Assembly (NCBI GenBank): GCA_001557505.1
Contig: LSAX01000011.1
Coordinates: forward strand, 1,798,001-1,862,000
Length of the DNA stretch: 64,000 nucleotides
Source of the DNA: Reticulascus tulasneorum
Taxonomy: Eukaryota > Ascomycota > Sordariomycetes > Glomerellales > Reticulascaceae
Reading direction: 5' to 3'
The notes beneath the pieces were generated by a model that worked only from the letters and a program-made list of their open reading frames with translations, had not been told where the DNA came from and made no database searches. The position numbers and the translations under genes were made by a program. Below are positions 20,219 to 32,800 of this stretch, in pieces (the first letter of the stretch is position 1; each line of letters begins with the position of its first letter).

Positions 20219-21242
20219 ATGAGCGTCGTCTACGAGCCCCGAAGTTTTATCCATGATGGGTCATACCCGCCGATCGGCGATCCTGATCACGATCATAATG
20301 GCGACCCGAATGGACATTACGGATCGGCCGATGTTACCGAGCTAGGACCATACAATGCGCCTCCTCCGATGCTCTCGGATGATCGCTCGATGATGCCAGA
20401 CGGGACGATGGATGATGTTGCTGCATCAGTCTCCGAGTCAGATCGACTCGATCTCCCTCCGCAGACACTGGTGTCTCTCTCATCCTCCATGCCCGATCCA
20501 CTTCAGTCCAACAAAGATGACGCCGAAGCCTCAACCCCCTCGTCCCGAGTCAAATGCATTCCGAAGCCGGACCGTGAGGTTACGAAGCAGCCTGATGGGA
20601 AGTTTTATTGCACGTTCCAAGGATGCACCGAGGAGTCTCAAGTATTTACTCGCAAATGCGAATGGAGGTAAATTGATTCCTTTCTGGAGACTAGTATCAC
20701 ATGCTGACTTGGCTGTGTGTGACAGCAAACACATGGATAAGCATGAGCGTCCATATCGATGCGCCGCTGAGGGATGCGAGAAGCTACCCGGATTCACATA
20801 CTCTGGCGGTCTGTTGCGGCACGAACGTGAAGTTCACGGTAAACATGGCGGTCCCAAGAACACAGTCAACTGTCCGCATCCAAACTGCAAGCGTCACACT
20901 GGGAAGGGCTTTTCACGTCAAGAGAATCTTAACGAGCACTTGCGACGGGTCCACACCGCCGATGGTTCTGCGCCTCAAGAAGATATCCAAACTAGTGACG
21001 TGGACAGCGAGAAGGCAGGCCAAAAGCGAAAACGTTCGAGAAAGAGCTCCGATGCCCAGTTGGACGACATGCGCGAAGAAATCAAGCGCGTCCGTTTGGA
21101 GAACGAGGAGTTGCGACAACAGCTTGACAGGCATGCGCAGCATAGCCTTGCTATGATGGCGCAGATTGCTGAACTGCAAGATACGCTACGAGGCAACCTT
21201 GAAAGTGCGGGCATGTCAGCTCCGACAGCGCCTATGCTATAA
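20219..21242 (+). CDS. C2H2 zinc-finger protein with C-terminal coiled coil
   Basis: My model is join(20219..20667, 20726..21242), 321 aa. The acidic, Asp/His-rich N-terminal third (about residues 1-115) is followed by three C2H2 fingers. The first starts at FYCTFQGC and ends HMDKH across the intron. The second is YRCAAEGC to HEREVH. The third is VNCPHPNC to HLRRVH. A basic stretch (QKRKRSRKSS) that could be a nuclear signal precedes a leucine-bearing heptad region (about residues 255-310; DDMREEIKRVRLENEELRQQL) that should form a coiled coil. This suggests a DNA-binding, dimeric nuclear regulator. I cannot name an ortholog. The intron splits the first finger, and joining in phase restores CEWSKHMDKH. 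Confidence 0.85.
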
Positions 21243-22269
21243 GCATATGTTGCGATCCGCGTACACATCCCGCTATGTGTTTTTGCTCCCCACTTTTCCC
21301 CGGACTTTATCACGAAGATATCTTCTCTACTCGACAGTCGTAGACTGCTTCGTGAACGGCTATTCGCTTGTTCCACCTCTCCAATTACGTATTCGCATTG
21401 ATGGGGCGTTTGATGGATTAGGCTACAGCCGTGTATGTGTCTGTGGTTTGAGACCAATGGTTTTTTTTGGGCGTTGGGGGTGGCAAAGCAAAGAATGATG
21501 ATTACGTTGATATCCACTGCATCGGTTGCGCAAAGGCCTGGAATGGTTGGCGGGCTGGCTGGCTGGTTAGATAATGGCGCAGTGCATAACTGCGCACTCT
21601 TTGACTCTTTACTCTGGTTTTTGCTTCTGTCTTATCATACACTGGTGGTCGGCGAAGCCTCAGTCTGTACCACTTTCGATATGTATATTATGTATGGTCT
21701 CCTAGTCAAACTGGCCGGAATGCGCCTCTTCTCTCTCCATTCTGTTTCATGTCCTGTCTTGCGTTGCGACAAAAAAATATGAGCAGTTTTTTCGATTTAT
21801 ACACAGCTCGGGTAGATGACGTATTTTTAGAAGCTTTACGCGTCAAGCTCTCTAGTACGCGTCTTCCCATGTACGGTCGCCTGAGGCAGACGTTTGCCTA
21901 AAGTCTTCGTACCTGAGGATGCAACTCTGGAGATCTGAGGGTCCCCGGCTCCAGCAATGCATTTTATTGGGAGAATGGGATATCCGGAAGAATATCAATG
22001 CACAGAAGACTAAAGAACTTGAAAGCGAAGGGGGGGGGGATATCACAGCGAGTGATCTCAGAAATGCTGATTTATGTGGCATCTGTGAATGACTTCACTT
22101 TAGTGGAAGCATCTGGCTAGATCACAATCGCTTATATTCGTACATCAGACAACGAGCCCTCCAAGTTAGAGGAAGCTCATTTGCAGCCTAGAGTCGTGTG
22201 ATCTCTAACACGATCCTCCAGTCAAGTGAAGCCGTGACATCCGGGCGAAGATACGACAGGATCGTTTAA
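21243..22269. other. Convergent 3' intergenic region
   Basis: It lies between the 3' ends of the zinc-finger gene (+) and the coiled-coil gene (-). No coding-like frame is convincing. There is a G9 run near 22031-22039. Confidence 0.5.
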
Positions 22270-24032
22270 CTAGACTTCGAAGACCTCACCAATCCCCTCA
22301 CCACCGCCCCTCCGATTCTCAACCAAATCAAGCCTCCACCCCTCCCAGTTCTTCAACGCCCTCTTTAACTCCCTGATCCTCTCGATCCTCTTCTTCGCCT
22401 CCTCCTCCTGCGCCCGCCGGAATGCATCCTCGTCAAAATCCACATCGTCCTCGTCGAGGAAGCCCTCGTCGCTCACGCCCGTCAGCGCATTGATGCCACT
22501 GGTAAGGAAGTCGCCAATGCCACCGCCGCCCACGCTGTGTTTCTTGAGCGACGGCGAGAGCATGCCGCCACCACTGAGATCGACGGTTTCGAAGCCAGGG
22601 CTGCCATTGTGGCCGAGCTCGCGACGCTTCTCCTGCCAGACGCCGCGGCGGAGGTCGTGGACCTCGCTTTCCAGATCGCGCACTTTCTTCTGCAGGCGGA
22701 GGCGCTCTTCATTCTCGAGCTCATCCACAGCGTCGTCATCGATGCCACCCCCTCCATCAGCTGACTTGCGGCTGCGAAGTTTGATGTTTTCGCTGTCCAA
22801 GCTCTCGACTCGGGATTTCAACTCGTTGAGTTCCTTTTCCGCTCGCTCCTTCTCCTTTCGCAATGCCTGTGTTCTCGAGTCCTGCTCCTTGTGTAATGTC
22901 GTTAATGTTGCTACTTTCTTCTCCAACCCATCGGCCCTCTTCTCAGCATCCAACTGCGCCGCAATCGCATCCGCAAGCTCATGTTCTAAGCTTCTGAGCT
23001 TCGTCTCTGCACTAGTTCGCTCGCTGCCTTCTCGTACAGCCTTCTCTGCCGTACGATCTAGGTTTCGACGCAGATCCGCGAGCTCGCGCTGAGCGATTCC
23101 AGCAGCTTTCTCAGCCCGGGCAAGCCTCTCCTCCAAGGCGCTGATTTGTTCACGCTCAGATGATCCGCTCGCTTGACGCTCAATCTGGGCTCGTAGCTTG
23201 GAAATCTCGAGCTCCATAGACTCAATCGTTGCGGATTTGGAGGCGAGCTGAGCAGCGAGCTCGGCAGGTGGGGAAGACATTGCTATGGATGGAGTAGACC
23301 CGTGACGGGGTCCAGAACGGGAGATTTGTTGTTGAAGTTGGGAGTTTTGTCGCTCGAGGGATGCGATTTCTGTTTTCTGTATAGTGTTAGTACAAGAGAC
23401 ATAATAGGCGGGTAGCAGGTAGCATAGGTCTTGAGCTTACCAGCTTCTCGATTTGGCTGTCTGAAGCACCCTTCTTCCCACCATTCTCGCCATCCGCCTC
23501 GCGCAGATCAGCTAGCTCTTCCTCTGCCTTTTCCCATCTCTTCTCCGCGTCCGCAGTGTCTTTAGCAAGTCGCTTATTCTCCTCTTCGAGCTCCTCTATC
23601 CGTGCAACTTGCTTGCGATAAATATCCGGTGCTGTCTCGCCCATTGGACTGAACATTCCGGGAGATATAGGGCCAGCGCCTGTCGATATGGAACCTGTTC
23701 GAAACGACGTAGATCTCAACTTCGATTGCTGAGCTAGCGAGGGCTGCGCTTGTGATGGCGACCCTGGCTCGCCTACAACTTCTTCTACTGCAACGGTATC
23801 GTCAGTGTCAGCCCCGGCGGCTGGTTCTGGTTCGTTCGCTGTGCTAGACTCTGGTACGTCGTCCTTCTCCTTCTTTGTCGGCGCTACCGTTTTCTTGGCC
23901 TTTTTCTTCTTCATCTCCTCTACCTAGATGGACTATTAGCCTTTGCAGAGAGGTCAGGAGGGCGCCCTAGCATACCCTCTTCCTGGCTGCTGCCAGCTTC
24001 TCGGCCTTTGCCTTTTCCGCAGCGTCGGCCAT
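22270..24032 (-). CDS. Long coiled-coil protein, golgin-like ('M protein repeat' type)
   Basis: My model is complement(join(22270..23376, 23441..23923, 23976..24032)), 548 aa. The N-terminus is Lys/Ala-rich (MADAAEKAKAEKLAAARKR, then MKKKKAKKT), followed by an acidic Ser/Pro segment with SISTGAGPISPGMFSPMG. From about residue 135 the protein is almost continuous heptad sequence (IEELEEENKRLAKD, ISALEERLARAEKAAG, LRKEKERAEKELNELKSRV) up to about residue 430. A Gly-rich linker, an acidic stretch (EDDVDFDEDAF) and a C-terminal helix (RIRELKRALKNWEGWRLDL) complete it. The short conserved C-terminal helix after a long coil resembles Golgi tethers, but the family cannot be fixed without a search. 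Both introns are in phase 0. Confidence 0.75.
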
Positions 24033-25199
24033 AATAGCGGTGGGGGGTTTAAATGAATTGGGTATCGTATGAGGCTAATGGCGTGTTTGTTGGAGTGATG
24101 GAATCGAGTTGCGAGTTTGTTGAAGCTTCCAAGAAAGATGGTGGTGTTCAGGAGCTTAGCTGTCCTGTCCGATTTCAGACAAGCCACATTCCAACCTGAA
24201 CTGTAACAGGGGTACCTGGCCTATCGGTCGCGAACGCCTCGAGCCCCAAGCCACTAAATCACAGGGGATCATCCCTCCTTTAGTGACGTTGCTAGCAACT
24301 GGTGACATAAGTCCACAAGAGTCCGTCAGTATGAAAGATCCCATCAAATAGCCTCGGAGCTACTCGGGGGCGCATCTTGAGAAAATTGATCATCCACATA
24401 TTAATGGTGTTTAATTACACCTTCCCTTTATTGCTCACTCATCTTCGGTGAGTTGCTGCTTGGATACCTTATTCAGGTCAGTGCATGCGTCCTTTTAGGG
24501 TCGTCCTTGCCAAGTTTCCAGTCCGATTCGCACCCCTCAACGCTCCAGGTCAAAGTTCACGTCCTCATCATTCATCATAGGTTGTTCGTGTTTTCCACGT
24601 ACATATTTCACCTAGAACTTGGTATTGACTTTTTGCGCTGGTCTATATCATGTTTGAAGTCAAACGGTATCAACAAGCGCGCATCAGTTTCTCGCCATTG
24701 GACGATGTCGGTAAAGCTCGCTGCAGAAGACGTGGCTGCTCGATGCATGTTTTGTTACATGCTGCAGAGCCATGCACCCACATGCTCGAGTATTACCTCG
24801 CCTGCTTTGCTGGCGCCATAGGGTCTTCGGGCTCAAAGATATGCATGGAGTTTGCATTTCATTGTGGTCTAGTTGGCCCGCAGTCCAGGCGACTGCTTGC
24901 AGCCGTCAAGTGAAAGGCGAGAAGCATCCCTTGCTTAAAGCCCAATGGCCCACTGCACCTCCTACGCAACTCAAGCTGCAGAGTATCGGGTATGGCTACA
25001 GGAGATATAACCAGCGGCTTAAACCAAGTGGAATGCCAGTCCCTCTGTCGAACTCTCGAACGGAGCCAGTCGGACGATCTCTGGAGCACAAAGTCGAGCC
25101 TGCAATGCTGCGATATTCTTTCATGGGTTCTTCCAATGTTATCCTCGACCGAATTCTACCTTTACCAAAACTACGGAGTACAGCAAGCCCTGTCCCCTG
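24033..25199. promoter_or_regulatory. Intergenic region between two divergent genes
   Basis: This 1.2 kb separates the coiled-coil gene (-) from the Cys/His-repeat gene (+). A plus-strand frame at 24650-24913 includes a CRRRGC motif like those in the downstream gene, but I could not connect it by plausible splice sites. The frame of the downstream gene is open back to about 25023 without another ATG. Confidence 0.4.
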
Positions 25200-26214
25200 A
25201 TGATGGGGCAATGTGTATCAGCCAATGAACCAGAGGATTCTTGCACAGAACCTGGGTGTGACAAGAAGTGCGACAATACTAAAACCACCAGGTTCTGCAA
25301 GAGGCATGCTGATTGCCAGCGGCCAGGATGCCACAGAGTCCGATATAGAAAGGCGTTGCTATGCCAAAGACACCTGAGTTTGGGCCTCACATTCGGCTTG
25401 ACATTTGGAATTGCTCACTAACGGCATGGTAGATACATGCCCTGTCCAAGGGTGTACAAATATACAAGCCAAATCCAAGGACAAGTGGTTCAACAACGAC
25501 TACTGTCTAGAGCACCAAACTGCGTATCAGCCTCCAGAAGAGGGCGAAGAGTACAGCCTAAATGAGTACTGGTACGGCAGAGGGAACTTTCGGCGGGCAT
25601 ATGAGTCGTCTAGACATAGCAGCCACCCCGTCGACGTCGACCAAGATGATTCATGCGATGATCCAGAATCGCCAGAACAGAGTTCTGATGGTCAAGGGCA
25701 GCAAGCAAGCCCGATATTGGAACAGCTTCACACTATCAGTGAAGAGTCAGAAAGCAGCGAGACTCTAATGTCCGGTGCCCTAGCAACTCCCGATGATGTC
25801 GAGGTTCCGCAGAGGCTCTACGAGTATCGAAGGGTTCCCAAGCCTCGAGCACCAACTACTCAAGTACCACATATTCACCTACCTGAGATCCTATCTGAGA
25901 ACCTACCCGAGAAGAAAAAGCAGGTTCGCTTCGCGGAAACAAATTCCTACGAGACCATTTCAAACAGTCGCGAGAGCCTAGACAAGTACTTCGACTACCA
26001 CGCAGACCAGCGTATCGAGGTCGAGGTATCGCGGCCGAGACAAGTCCGGTACCGAAAGGGCAAACGATATCGAGATGTATCGGCGTTAATAAGCCCTGCT
26101 GGGTTTGTCACGGGAGCAGCCGAGGGGATCATCAGTGTGGAACGACGAGGGAGTGTCCAGAGACTGCAAAAATATGAGTTGAAAAAGACACGAAGGACCG
26201 GATATCATCGATAG
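25200..26214 (+). CDS. Unrecognised protein with three tandem Cys/His (CxxxGC...CxxH) repeats
   Basis: My model is join(25200..25377, 25433..26214), 319 aa. The 55-nt intron has a CTAAC branch site and its removal gives CQRHLNTCPVQGC. The N-terminal third carries three copies of one pattern, C-x3-G-C, 10-15 residues, C-x2-H: CTEPGC...FCKRH, CQRPGC...LCQRH and CPVQGC...YCLEH. Spacing and conserved glycine suggest small zinc-binding modules. The rest is acidic and Ser-rich (about residues 115-185), then basic and Arg-rich (RYRKGKRYRD). A short conserved-looking segment KKKQVRFAETNSYE resembles a protein-phosphatase-1 docking motif (K-x-V-x-F type), which is inference. There is no signal peptide or membrane segment. 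Either of two adjacent ATGs (25200, 25203) could start it. I do not know its function. Confidence 0.7.
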
Positions 26215-26490
26215 GCCGTCGACCTTGCTAATGCTGCGATGGGGGAGGTTATGCACGGCATAAGCTGGCGCGGGGTTAAAATGCATGGCGGGGTAGTAGG
26301 TTATCACACCTTTGCGACCTTGTTGTACTCAGCTTCCAACCCTAAACCATTCTTCAACACTTTTTAATTCCGCTCTACAACTGCCTGCCTTCTCTTTGGG
26401 AGAATACGCGATCCCATACAGACCAACAGCACTGGCACGAACTAAGACCACCGGCATAATCCCGCCTCAGACCTCCCCACCAGCGCAAAA

Positions 26491-27042
26491 ATGGCCTCGC
26501 TCCCCAGCCAACACCCTACCCTATCGCTGCACCTGACCGACCGCGCCCTCAACCCAATCCTCACCTCCGCCCGCTCCCAATCCCAGCTCGAATCCCTCAC
26601 CTCCCTGACTACCACGGCCCTGACCGCGCACGCCGCCGCCTCGCGCCTCAACCTCGGCGCCCCGACCCGCATGATCGTCGAGCACGGGCCCGGCGCTCCG
26701 GTCGTGCTCGCCTCATTCCTGAACGCCGAGGCCGCGTTTGCAGCGACAAACGGTACGGAAAGGCGGATACCGGGGGCGGAGGCCGAAGGGGAAGCCGCAG
26801 GCGGAGAGGGCGAGGATGCGGGGGAGAGGCGGAACGGACACGAGCGGGAGGAGCAGGAGGCGAGGGACGGAGATGAGAGGGATGCGGCACCGATGTTAGT
26901 GGGGATTGTGGTTGCGGGGAGCAGCGACGAGGCGATGGATGCGAGAAGGGCGGCGGGCCGGTTAGAGCGCGTGGGGAGGGAGGTACAGAGGGAGTGGGTT
27001 ACTGAAGAGAGGAGGGACGACGACGATGATGGTGGTGACTGA
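26491..27042 (+). CDS. Unrecognised 183-aa protein, single exon
   Basis: The first half reads as a folded domain (HPTLSLHLTDRALNPILTSA, TRMIVEHGPGAPVVLASFL). A Glu/Gly/Arg-rich linker follows at about residues 90-130, then APMLVGIVVAGSSDEAMDAR and an acidic tail. A strand-rich domain interrupted by a charged loop recalls the small roadblock/LC7-type folds of Ragulator-like subunits. This is a guess from pattern only. GC content is distinctly higher than in the neighbours. It lies 276 bp downstream of the Cys/His-repeat gene and is convergent with transketolase. That it is a gene rests on the long frame, a good initiation context (AAAATGGCC) and coding-like composition. Confidence 0.6.
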   Translation: MASLPSQHPTLSLHLTDRALNPILTSARSQSQLESLTSLTTTALTAHAAASRLNLGAPTRMIVEHGPGAPVVLASFLNAEAAFAATNGTERRIPGAEAEGEAAGGEGEDAGERRNGHEREEQEARDGDERDAAPMLVGIVVAGSSDEAMDARRAAGRLERVGREVQREWVTEERRDDDDDGGD

Positions 27043-27392
27043 GCGGGTAGGAGACTATGATTCAGGAATACCCATGCCGCCGGAAATACAGTGACTCCCG
27101 TACCCAGGACGGCGGGCATTCTGAGTGGGCCACTGACCGCTTATCAACGGCAGAGAGCCTTAAAATGACTACTACTACGAAGAACGACGTTATGACAAAA
27201 AGGGCGCGATGGACAGGAATCAGGCAGGATGATGCGAGGCGTCGCATGCGGGCCAGTCACCAAGCTTAATCATAATCTTTTGACTTTTGAACGGTCTATA
27301 TATACCGAATTCATCTGCTCATTGCCCAGTCCCGACATCGCAAAACTAGCCATTCAGTCGTGTTCCACAGATCATTAAGAGAAGAGATCGCC

Positions 27393-29824
27393 CTAGATGA
27401 GCTGCTGGAAAGCACGGTTGATGGGCGATCGGATGTTTGGAACATCCTTCCAGAACTCAACGGTGGCAACCGCTCGCTTGGCGATGCCTTCAGGGGTGAA
27501 CTCAAACTTCTATAGGGGCATTAGCAGATGTTTTAACCGGAGAATGATCAATGAAACTTGCCTTGTAGACATCCAGGTAGGCGCCGGAGGCACCAAATCT
27601 GTTCAGACCAAACTGCTCGTGGGTGTATCGCTCCCAACCCATGGTGCTCATGACCTCAATAGACAGGGAGGGGATGCCGTCGGGAAGCACACTCAATCTG
27701 TACTCTTTTGTCTGGGCGTCAAAGACCTCGAAGCAGGGCATCGAGACTACGCGTGCCTTGAGGCCGTGGTTATCGGCGAGGTACTTGACAGCGTCAATGG
27801 CAATGCAGACCTCGGAACCAGTGGAGACGAGCGTGATGTCGGCACCTTCAACCTCATGCAAGACATAACCGCCCTTGATGCCGTGCTCGATGGTAGAACC
27901 TTCGAGCTGGGGAAGGTTCTGTCGGGACAGGGCAATGATGCTGGGAGTGTGCTTGGAAGTCAGAGCAACGTAGTAAGCAGCGCTGGTCTCGTTACCATCT
28001 GCTGGTCTCCAGACCATGCAGTTTGGTAGGGCACGGAAATGTGCCAACGTCTCGATAGGCTGATGGGTAGGACCGTCCTCACCAAGACCGATAGAGTCGT
28101 GAGTGGCAACCCAGATGACACGAACTTGGGAGAGAGCAGATAGACGGACGGCACCGGCAGCGTACGAGACGAAGTTGAGGAATGTACCACTGTAGGGCAG
28201 GATGGTTCCATAAGCAGCAAGACCGTTGAGGATAGAGCCCATAGCATGCTCACGCACACCATATCGGATATATCGTCCAGCATAATCGCCGAGGCCGGTC
28301 GAAGGAGGCTGGAGGTCGGTGGCACCCTTCCATCTCGTCAAGTTGGAGCTGGTAAGATCTGCAGATCCACCGACAAGTTCGGGAAGCACGGATTCGACTT
28401 TGTTAAGAACTATCTCGGATAGTTTTCGCGATGCAACAGCAGCATCAGCCGGGGTGTAGACAGGCAGGCTCTTCTCCCAGCCCTCGGGGAGGTCACCCTT
28501 GAGTCTTCGGGTCAGATCAGCGTGCTCGGAAGCGTACTGCTCGCCGTATTTGGCGAACAGCTTGTTCCATTCCGCCTCAAGAGCAGCACCCTCAGCCGCG
28601 TGCTTGTGGTACGAATCGTATACCTCCTGGGGAACAACGAAGCTCTCGTCGGGGTTGAAGCCGAACTTCGTCTTGAGCTGCTTGATATCGTCGGCCTTGA
28701 GGGGCGAGCCGTGGACACCGTGGGTGCCCTCCTGCTTGGAACCGAAACCAATGGTGGTTCTCAGCTTGATGAGTGACGGCTTATCCGTAACTGCCTTGGC
28801 CTTCTTGATGGCGGCATCAATGCCTTCGAGGTCGTGGTCACCGTCCCCGACCACAAGTACGTGCCAGCCATAAGACTCGTACCTCTTTACCACGTCCTCG
28901 GTGAAGGAAACGGCGGTGTCGCCATCGATGGTGATGTGATTGTCATCGTAGACGGCGATGAGGTTACCGAGCTGAAGGTGGCCAGCAAGAGACGAGGCCT
29001 CGCTGGAGACACCCTCCTGCAAACAGCCATCGCCCAAGAAGCAGTATGTGTGGTTGTCGACCAGGTTGAACCCGGGCTTGTTGAAGGTGGCAGCGGTGTG
29101 GGCCTGGGCAATTGCAAGACCAACAGCATTGGCAATACCTTGACCGAGTGGGCCAGTGGTGACTTCGATACCTGGGGTGTCATGGGCCTCAGGATGACCG
29201 GGTGTGATGCTGTCCACGGACTACGAAGCAATGGGTAAGCAAAATGTGGAGGATATCTCAACTTTGACAAGGCCGGCGACTTACTCGGAATGCCTTCAGG
29301 TCGTCCATGGAGACGGCGTAGCCGAAAAGGTGGAGGAGCGCATACTGGAGCATGCAGGCGTGGCCGTTCCTGTCAAGAACGATCAGTATCGGTTACGGAA
29401 TAAATGAGCGGTTTTCATAAAGGTAGTCTTACGAGAGAACGAATCGATCGCGATTGAGCCATTTTGGGTTCTTGGGGTTGAAATTCATGAAGTTCTTCCA
29501 TATAACATGGGCGACCGGTGCCATACCCCTAAGGTCTTGTCAGAACATGTTTGTTGCAGCGATTGCGCCATGCTTTCAATACTCACATGGGAGCACCAGG
29601 GTGGCCCGAATTGCTCTTGAAAGTAGCATCGGCCTGAATCAATAATTGTTAGCACTTGCGCTGTTGAGCGTTGAGGAGCGTTGAGGAAAAAAAGGCTCGC
29701 ACCCCCATCGTCATGATGGCGGGGCATTTTTCCATCAGTGGCAAGGAGGGGGGAGGGGTAAAAAACGTACGGCGAGAATGCGGATGGTGTTGACGGCCAG
29801 CGTGTCCTGGTCGGTGTAGCCCAT
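27393..29824 (-). CDS. TKL1: Transketolase (pentose phosphate pathway)
   Basis: My model is complement(join(27393..27509, 27562..29220, 29285..29369, 29433..29528, 29587..29633, 29771..29824)), 685 aa, the usual length. It is a thiamine-diphosphate enzyme that moves two-carbon units between sugar phosphates in the cytosol. Visible signatures: [14 protein letters not shown] near the N-terminus, the ThDP motif GDGCLQEG at about residues 157-164 with NLIAVYDDN following, THGVHGSPL, and the pyrimidine-domain segment [15 protein letters not shown]. The C-terminus is [15 protein letters not shown] to FQQLI. Five introns are present. The last has a GC donor (AAG/GCAAGT) and a normal AG acceptor; no GT donor nearby restores [10 protein letters not shown]. 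Confidence 0.97.
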
Positions 29825-32800
29825 GATTGCGGTTTTGATTGCGACTGATGTGAGCTACAGCTTTGTATGTGAGTTGTAGGAGAGAGGGAAAGAGAAAGAG
29901 GTGTTTCCGCAGCCGAAGAATGTGGGATGGAGTGTTGGGAAAAGAAAAGATGGTGGAAGGTCGGTATTTAGACGGTGGGATGGGCAACGAAGAAAAGAGG
30001 AGGGGTCGCCCCCCCAGTCCTAAGTCGCAGATTAGAATCTGATACACGCCTTGGGATGTATGTACGTACTGGACTGTACTGAAGGTGCTGTAGCTACCTA
30101 CCTTACCTAGGTACCTAAGGTAGGTAATAGTGGGGGGTGGGCTGTTTGTCACGGTATGTAATCTGCAGCCTGGTAGGGTCCAAGGAGGTAATTCGGGGCC
30201 GCTTCACAGTTCGTGCCATCTCATCCCCATCCTATGCTATCCATCCATTGGGGCAAGGGGAAAAAAAGGTAAAGAAAAGGGTATGCAGTCTCTGACGGCA
30301 TGCCATGTCCACCACCATCCGCTGCTTCGCCCGGTCTCGCCTCTTTGCCTGCCTTTGCTCATGCTGCAAAAAGCTGCCGATGCCCAAAGGTTCTTCTGGG
30401 TCTTGCCCGGCCACCCGCCCGCTCGCTCGCTCGGCTGGGTCGGATTTCAAAAGGGGGGGGTTCGAGAGGCAAAATCCCCTGGCCCCTACCTAGGTAGCTA
30501 CCGGCCTTCACTACCTTAGTCCTTCCCAAGTAATAAAAGCAGTGAACCTAGCTAGGTGGACATTAGACTCCCCCAGGTCCTCGAGCTATGTATGGACGGC
30601 AGAGGCAAAATGGCAGCAGCAAGCAAATAGCTGGGCTCTTCTGTTGTTACCCTAGCTCTGACTAGGTACGTTCCCCCCAACTTGGCATCACAGGTTTCAA
30701 CAATTCCCATCCTTCTTTTTAGCCTCTCCCCCGAGCTGTTGATCAATCAAACACCTACGACATCTCCGCTCACTCAGCAACCATCCACACTCCTGATTGG
30801 ATCTTCACATCGTTCCTTTGGGTGCGGTGTTTTCTCTCAAACCTCGTTGTTGTCACCAGATTGCCAGGCCACCAAGTTTGAAGTGGGATATGGGCTGAGG
30901 TATATCCCTCACTGGCGACAGCCTAGCCAAGCTGCCCCGATAATGAGTTTCTCCCAAGCTCTTCCGTGGAGAACCAGTCTGAGAAGTATTTCTCCGACTC
31001 GGGACATGAGCTACGCGCATTTTGTGGCGGCCCATCGATTGCGAGGCTACCAGTTTGCATCCGATCGGAGTTACTCAAGAGATGCATGGCCCATTCGTCC
31101 CATCGAATGCCCGGATAAGCGCTGCTGGTTGGCTAAAGACAGAAACTAAGGGTAGGCTCGCCACGCGCACCACTCATGCAATCAATGCCTGCCGGCAATG
31201 GATACCAACTCCCTATCTGGTGCAAGCAGCATACCGACGGCTTTACTTGCGTCGCCTCCCAGCTTTGGCTCCCAGGAACCTTCGGGCCCATTGTCCCCTC
31301 CACCCTGCATGGATGCTTGAGCTATTCGTACCGTACTACCACTTGTAGTAGGAACCTCACTCAGCAGCCAAGGTGTAGCTTACGAAGGTTTGCTGTTGAT
31401 TCCAACGTCCTCTGTTGGTTCTTCTCAAGTTTGCATTGAACGACGGACAAACCGGACAAGCGCCCGAGGTGGATTGATACCAAGCTGGATTGCACCAATC
31501 CCGAGTACCCATCCCCCATGGGTCTGAAGTTTATATCGGTACTACATTTCGGCTCCGGGTGCCGAGCACAATCGAGCAGTATAAATTGCACGACTGCAGC
31601 CCGTGGCTGTCCCGGAGCTCCCGCGGTTTGCTTCGACACCTTCGAGTTGGATTGGGCTTACTGTTACAGCCATCTGGCCAACAGCCAAACTGGCCAGATC
31701 CATTCCATTGAGAGGAGTCTGCTGAGTCAGTAAAAAGAGACTGACAAGACCTGTTCGAGATATTCTGGCGGTGCATCATTGCAACCTTTGCTCATGCTAT
31801 GGCCTCGTCGATTATATGACTCCAGACAGTAGGCTTAATATCTCTTTCGTCTATCATTGAGGCACAAGAACTGTTGCAAGTCTCTGAGAGCAGTTGGGCC
31901 ACCACTGTTGGGGATGCTTCCTGTTTGGCTCGTTGGTCACTGAACAACATGGCGAAGGCTCTTGGGCAAGAAATACTTGCTGGATGGCCTGCAATCAACA
32001 TCCTCCTCTCGAGTATAGTGTTGTGGAGTGGAAAGAAGCAATTCTTCAACCTGGTTTGAGAACCTAGCATTGACGGGTTGTAGTGAGGCGCTAGTGGCCA
32101 TTCCTGCGATCTCTTATACAGAGGGAGACAGTTGCTCCTCGGCAGTCTCCTCACTGATATTAGGAAACCTGTCAATGCGAAGGTTTTGGTAACACTTTCC
32201 GTGTTTAGGATTTTCGTGATTCAGATTCACTTGTCTCGTAAGTTCGTGTTGTGGTAGTCCAAGAACGGACGCATCAGCGACTAAGACGAGGAGTATTTGG
32301 CGCCAAGCGATTGCAGATATCGACTGTCGTGAGCGACCGACTATTCCTTTGCATGACTTACAGTTCTCAGCAACAAGTAAATATTTGGGGAAATCTCGTC
32401 TATTGCTCTTATCGCCCTTGACTAGCTTCAGTTGCAGACCAGCACTGCTTCAAGGACTCATGGGAGCCTGTCGTGGGGTCCGTAGCTGGCAGCTTTATGT
32501 TTCAAAATGATATATCTAGGAGGTGGTATCAAAGTATGCTCTCGGCGACATCTACCAGACTCATCGGGGCAAAATCTTCGCAGCGGCTGACAGTAAACCT
32601 ACAGGGGAGAGCTATGCTACATAGTAAGAGTGTCACTCCGAGCTTGAGAGCTAATGCTGCCCGCATGTTGTGATACTCGGGCACAAACGCCGCATCAAAG
32701 TACTGTTTCAAGTGACAAAAGCCAGCATACCAAGCACGAAATGTAGTCAGATTTCTGCCAGACTTTCTCACTTTCAAGACCCGAAATGGGGGCCAAAGCT

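Noticed and set aside
22490..23092. Long plus-strand frame (200 codons) opposite the coiled-coil gene
   Set aside because: It is the antisense shadow of regular heptad coding sequence; Ser/Arg-rich composition reflects the opposite strand.
24650..24913. CRRRGC-bearing frame as a 5' exon of the Cys/His-repeat gene
   Set aside because: No splice pair in phase connects it to 25200, and the rest of the frame does not follow the repeat pattern.
29649..30152. 167-codon minus frame upstream of transketolase
   Set aside because: It runs through the promoter and first intron of TKL1 and has low-complexity Pro/Ser sequence without a domain.
31518..31733. Cys-rich 71-codon plus-strand frame, possible small effector
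   Set aside because: No signal peptide; upstream frame is stopped, and overlapping frames are equally open, so it is likely chance.
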